Positions 61,751-64,000 of a stretch of DNA of 64,000 nt are shown one piece after another. The position numbers were made by a program, and so were the translations under genes. How positions within the stretch are numbered: the stretch's first letter is position 1; the number at the start of each line of letters is the position of its first letter. Source of the stretch: JAIQFL01 sp035295745 (GTDB lineage Bacteria > Acidobacteriota > Terriglobia > Bryobacterales > Bryobacteraceae); NCBI GenBank assembly GCA_035295745.1, contig DATGIL010000080.1:62001-126000 (forward strand), in the 5' to 3' direction. The notes under the pieces are model-generated. The model did no database searches. It was not told the DNA's origin and saw only the letters and a list, made by a program, of their open reading frames with translations.

Positions 61751-62262
61751 GGTGTAAGCCGGTAGGATTCTCCCAGCGGGCCTGCGCCCGCCAGGTACAC
61801 GCGAGCCCGCACCAGCTCAGCGATCTGCCGGATGTGGCCCAGATCGTGTAGCGCCCATTCGTGCAGCATCTGGTTGAGCGTGATTTCGCCAGCCTCCCGA
61901 TGGTGCGCCACGCGCTCGCCGGCCTCCGTGGGCAGGCTCCGCAGGTACTCGACATTGGTCTCGCGCTGCTCCTCGAAATGATCGAACGCATCCTCGGGCT
62001 CGGCATTGCGATAGAGGTCGAGATACATCTGCGCGTCATCAGGTTCGAATTCCGGCCGCTCCTCCGACATGAAGAGATCCAGGCGCGCCCGATAGCAGTG
62101 CCCCTCGCTGTGCGAGAGGTGGGCCAGTACCTCGGCGATCGAAAAACGGTCCGCCGCGGGCCTCCAGCGCGCGTCTTCCTCCGATACCTCACTCATCAGA
62201 CCCCGCAGAATCTCGGGCGTGGCCTCCAGCAGATCGATGCAGGCCAATCCGTTGTCGGGCAT
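61747..62262 (-). CDS. DinB-family protein
   Basis: A 171-residue four-helix protein. The family pattern is present: LLEATPEILRGLMSEVSEEDARWRPA, SIAEVLAHLSHSEGHCYRARLDL, and HEWALHDLGHIRQIAELVRAR. Three histidines (AHLSHSEG and HDLGH) can form the metal site of DinB/YfiT-like thiol transferases or hydrolases. It precedes the metallophosphoesterase gene with an overlapping start. Confidence 0.9.
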   Translation of the reverse strand: MPDNGLACIDLLEATPEILRGLMSEVSEEDARWRPAADRFSIAEVLAHLSHSEGHCYRARLDLFMSEERPEFEPDDAQMYLDLYRNAEPEDAFDHFEEQRETNVEYLRSLPTEAGERVAHHREAGEITLNQMLHEWALHDLGHIRQIAELVRARVYLAGAGPLGESYRLTP

Positions 62263-62336
62263 GAACCGATTATCCTACGCCACTCCCATCCAATGTCAGA
62301 ACAGTTCGGACCATCACGTGCTGTGCAGTAGAAGGC

Positions 62337-63605
62337 GTGCAGGTTGCCGAGCAAAAGCCCGTTAGCCGGATCGAAAGGTTCTTCTCGAACCTGGGCCCCG
62401 GCCTCATTACCGGTTGCGCCGACGACGACCCATCCGGAATCTCCACCTATTCCGTGGCCGGCGCCGCCGCAGGTTACGGCCTGCTCTGGACCGCCCTGCT
62501 CTCTCTGCCGCTCATGGCCGCCGTCCAGATGATGTCGGGCCGACTCGGCATGGTCACTGGCCGCGGCCTGGCGGGAGTGATTCGCCGGCACTATCCCACC
62601 TGGATCCTATGGGGCGCCTGCAGCCTGCTGATTGTCGCTAACGTCATCAATATCGGCGCCGACCTCGGAGGCATGGGAGCAGCCGCCCAAATGGTCACCG
62701 GGGTCCCTTCTCTCTTCTGGACGCCATTCTTCACCGTGGTGATCGTGTGTTTTATGTTCTGGTCGTCGTACCGCCAGATCGCCCGCGTCTTCAAGTGGAT
62801 CACCCTGGTGCTGCTGGCCTATGTCGGCACGGCATTCTTCGCGCACGTCGATTGGCGCGCGGCGATGTGGGCCACGCTTCGTCCGCAAATTTCCTGGTCG
62901 CGCGACTCCATCGCTCTGGTACTCGCTATCCTCGGCACCACCATCTCGCCCTACCTGTTCTTCTGGCAGGCGTCCCAGGAAGTAGAAGAGGAACGCGCTG
63001 AGGGGCGGACTGCCGCGCAGCGTAAAGGCGCCACGGATGAAGAGCTGCGCCGCCTCCGCCTCGACGTGATCACGGGCATGTCCGTCTCCAACTTCATCAT
63101 GTACTTCATCATTCTCACCACCGCGGCGACCCTCCACGCGCACGGCAAGACGCAAATTCAGACTGCACGTGAAGCCGCCGACGCTCTCCTGCCGCTTGCG
63201 GGCCCGGCTGCGTACTGGCTCTTCACCCTGGGTCTCATTGGCACCGGCATGCTGGGTGTTCCAGTCCTCGCCGGATCTTCTGCTTATGCTCTGGCGGAGG
63301 CCGCTTCCTGGCGCGGATCGCTCGAGCGGCCCCCGCACGGCGCCCGAAAATTTTACGCCGTGCTCGCCGCCGCCATGGCGCTCGGCCTGGGGATCAACTA
63401 CGCCGGATTCGATGCGGTGAAGATGCTCTTCTGGTCGGCTGTCGTGAATGGGGCGTTGGCCCCGCCTCTTATCCTGTTGATCCTGCTCTTGACCAATAAT
63501 CCGCACGTGATGGGCGCCCACGTCAATCCGCCCGTCTTGCGGGTCCTCGGGTGGATTACCTTCGTGCTGATGAGTGCGGCGACGGTCGGAATGCTGTGGA
63601 CGTGA
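62337..63605 (+). CDS. Nramp (SLC11)-family divalent metal transporter, divergent motif type
   Basis: A 422-residue protein with about eleven membrane spans. It begins with the family sequence LGPGLITGCADDDPSGISTYSVAG. The TM1 metal-binding motif is DPSG instead of DPGN, and the TM6 motif, MPH in canonical Mn/Fe transporters, reads SPY (TTISPYLFFWQASQEVEEE). The rest (RLRLDVITGMSVSNFIMYFII, WLFTLGLIGTGMLGVPVLAGS) follows the LeuT-fold pattern. The start at 62337 is a GTG. Changes at both half-helices suggest a different ion preference; the transported ion cannot be named. Confidence 0.88.
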   Translation: MQVAEQKPVSRIERFFSNLGPGLITGCADDDPSGISTYSVAGAAAGYGLLWTALLSLPLMAAVQMMSGRLGMVTGRGLAGVIRRHYPTWILWGACSLLIVANVINIGADLGGMGAAAQMVTGVPSLFWTPFFTVVIVCFMFWSSYRQIARVFKWITLVLLAYVGTAFFAHVDWRAAMWATLRPQISWSRDSIALVLAILGTTISPYLFFWQASQEVEEERAEGRTAAQRKGATDEELRRLRLDVITGMSVSNFIMYFIILTTAATLHAHGKTQIQTAREAADALLPLAGPAAYWLFTLGLIGTGMLGVPVLAGSSAYALAEAASWRGSLERPPHGARKFYAVLAAAMALGLGINYAGFDAVKMLFWSAVVNGALAPPLILLILLLTNNPHVMGAHVNPPVLRVLGWITFVLMSAATVGMLWT

Positions 63606-63629
63606 GAAGATCGCTGCCGTACCTGTAGG

Positions 63630-64000
63630 TTATCGGGCGGCTTGTGTCAGGACGTGCTTTCGCTGGAGCAGTGTCTTAAAGACGTCCAGATTGGGGATGT
63701 CGTGCGCCTTCACGACGCACCACGGCAGCAGCCCCGATCCCCCGGAAACCTCGAACTGCACGCAGCGCGTGTAGGCGTTGTATAGGAAATCCACTTTGCC
63801 GGTCTCGCTCCAGGCCAGGCGCTTGTCTTTGTATTGCAGGGTGCTGTGATTGAGCCGCAACGGCCCGAAGTTCAGCGTCTCGCCGCGGTCGAGGGCCTCC
63901 ACCGCCACCGGCAGCATGCGCTCGAGCATTGTCTGCTGCACCGCCTGCCCGAGTGCTTTGCCATCCTTGACTGTCATGTCGATTACCATCTGGCGGCCAT
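63630..64000 (-). CDS. Hypothetical protein, DUF6585-like, runs to the window edge
   Basis: At least 119 residues; the frame stays open past the ATG at 63989 to the edge, so the true start may lie outside. The visible part reads GPLRLNHSTLQYKDKRLAWSE, then VDFLYNAYTRCVQFEVSGG and LPWCVVKAHDIPNLDVFKTLL, resembling the PH-like beta domain and PNxxVF-type end of DUF6585 proteins. Function unknown. It converges with the Nramp-like gene. Confidence 0.65.
   Translation of the reverse strand, partial: GRQMVIDMTVKDGKALGQAVQQTMLERMLPVAVEALDRGETLNFGPLRLNHSTLQYKDKRLAWSETGKVDFLYNAYTRCVQFEVSGGSGLLPWCVVKAHDIPNLDVFKTLLQRKHVLTQAAR

Noticed and set aside
1..64000. Search for CRISPR arrays, phage genes, integrases, rRNA or tRNA genes
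   Set aside because: No regularly spaced direct repeats, phage structural genes, recombinase motifs or RNA gene structures were found by reading the window.

Overview
The window looks like a chromosomal segment of an Acidobacteriota genome, most likely from the Bryobacterales / Candidatus Solibacter lineage. This is inferred from gene families that concentrate in that group: a TIGR03435-type secreted protein (54883-55809), a TIGR03437-type C-terminal domain behind SBBP-like repeats (39858-41981), an Oar-like TonB receptor with an N-terminal carboxypeptidase-regulatory domain (26626-30000), a PadR regulator followed by a MacB/FtsX-type permease of the acidobacterial duplicated orphan permease kind (35294-38798), and a PSCyt1/DUF1549/DUF1553 plus DUF1501 pair (55831-59690). 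The DNA is GC-rich apart from a few AT-rich promoter islands. I see no rRNA, tRNA, CRISPR array, phage, integrase or transposase; the only mobile-looking DNA is short and non-coding.

Layout. 1-819: a partial ECF sigma factor behind a small periplasmic LTXXQ-like protein. 1482-4787 (minus): an ABC-2 exporter (ATPase and permease), an ECF sigma factor and a four-helix membrane protein with overlapping genes, then a secreted protein. 4923-10783: two tandem M14-type metallopeptidases. 11820-15443 (minus): hypC-hypD-hypE plus a double SIS-domain protein, hydrogenase maturation without the hydrogenase. 15746-20799: TPR protein, class C beta-lactamase-like hydrolase, stand-alone winged-helix regulator, LMF1-like membrane protein. 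20907-26228: a two-gene ATP-driven electron-transfer system related to 2-hydroxyacyl-CoA dehydratases and their activases, closed by a good terminator. 26626-34197: TonB receptor, methyltransferase, large BNR/sortilin-like secreted protein. 35294-39842: PadR/permease operon and small genes. 39858-45829: SBBP protein, NmrA-like and SDR oxidoreductases, ROK kinase, S1/P1 nuclease. 45836-49664 (minus): xdhC, MobA-like transferase, AsmA-like protein. 49818-53113: lone receiver domain, beta-carbonic-anhydrase-like protein, flotillin and NfeD. 53267-54778: second PadR operon. 54883-59690: TIGR03435 protein and the cytochrome/DUF1501 pair. 59801-60918: a nest of small proteins. 60941-64000: metallophosphoesterase, DinB, Nramp-like transporter and a partial hypothetical protein.

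How the genes fit together. Many products are exported or envelope proteins (peptidases, TonB receptor, nuclease, beta-lactamase-like hydrolase, BNR protein, cytochrome), which suits a soil heterotroph that degrades polymers. Neighbouring genes often overlap by one start/stop codon (ATGA or GTGA), so translational coupling is common. Several modules are incomplete here: hyp genes without hydrogenase, xdhC without xanthine dehydrogenase, a receiver without output domain and an output domain without receiver; their partners must be elsewhere.

The least explained items are (i) the exporter-sigma-membrane protein operon at 2170-4787, (ii) the double-cubane-like reductase system at 20907-26228, (iii) a family of 0.1-0.3 kb non-coding elements with MITE-like ends and a GGCTCG-N3-CGAGCC hairpin, in at least four or five copies, (iv) a second repeat with compensated hairpins that has become the apparent N-terminus of the second peptidase, and (v) a pair of tiny coiled-coil proteins sharing an MDL...IA.LE.L motif.
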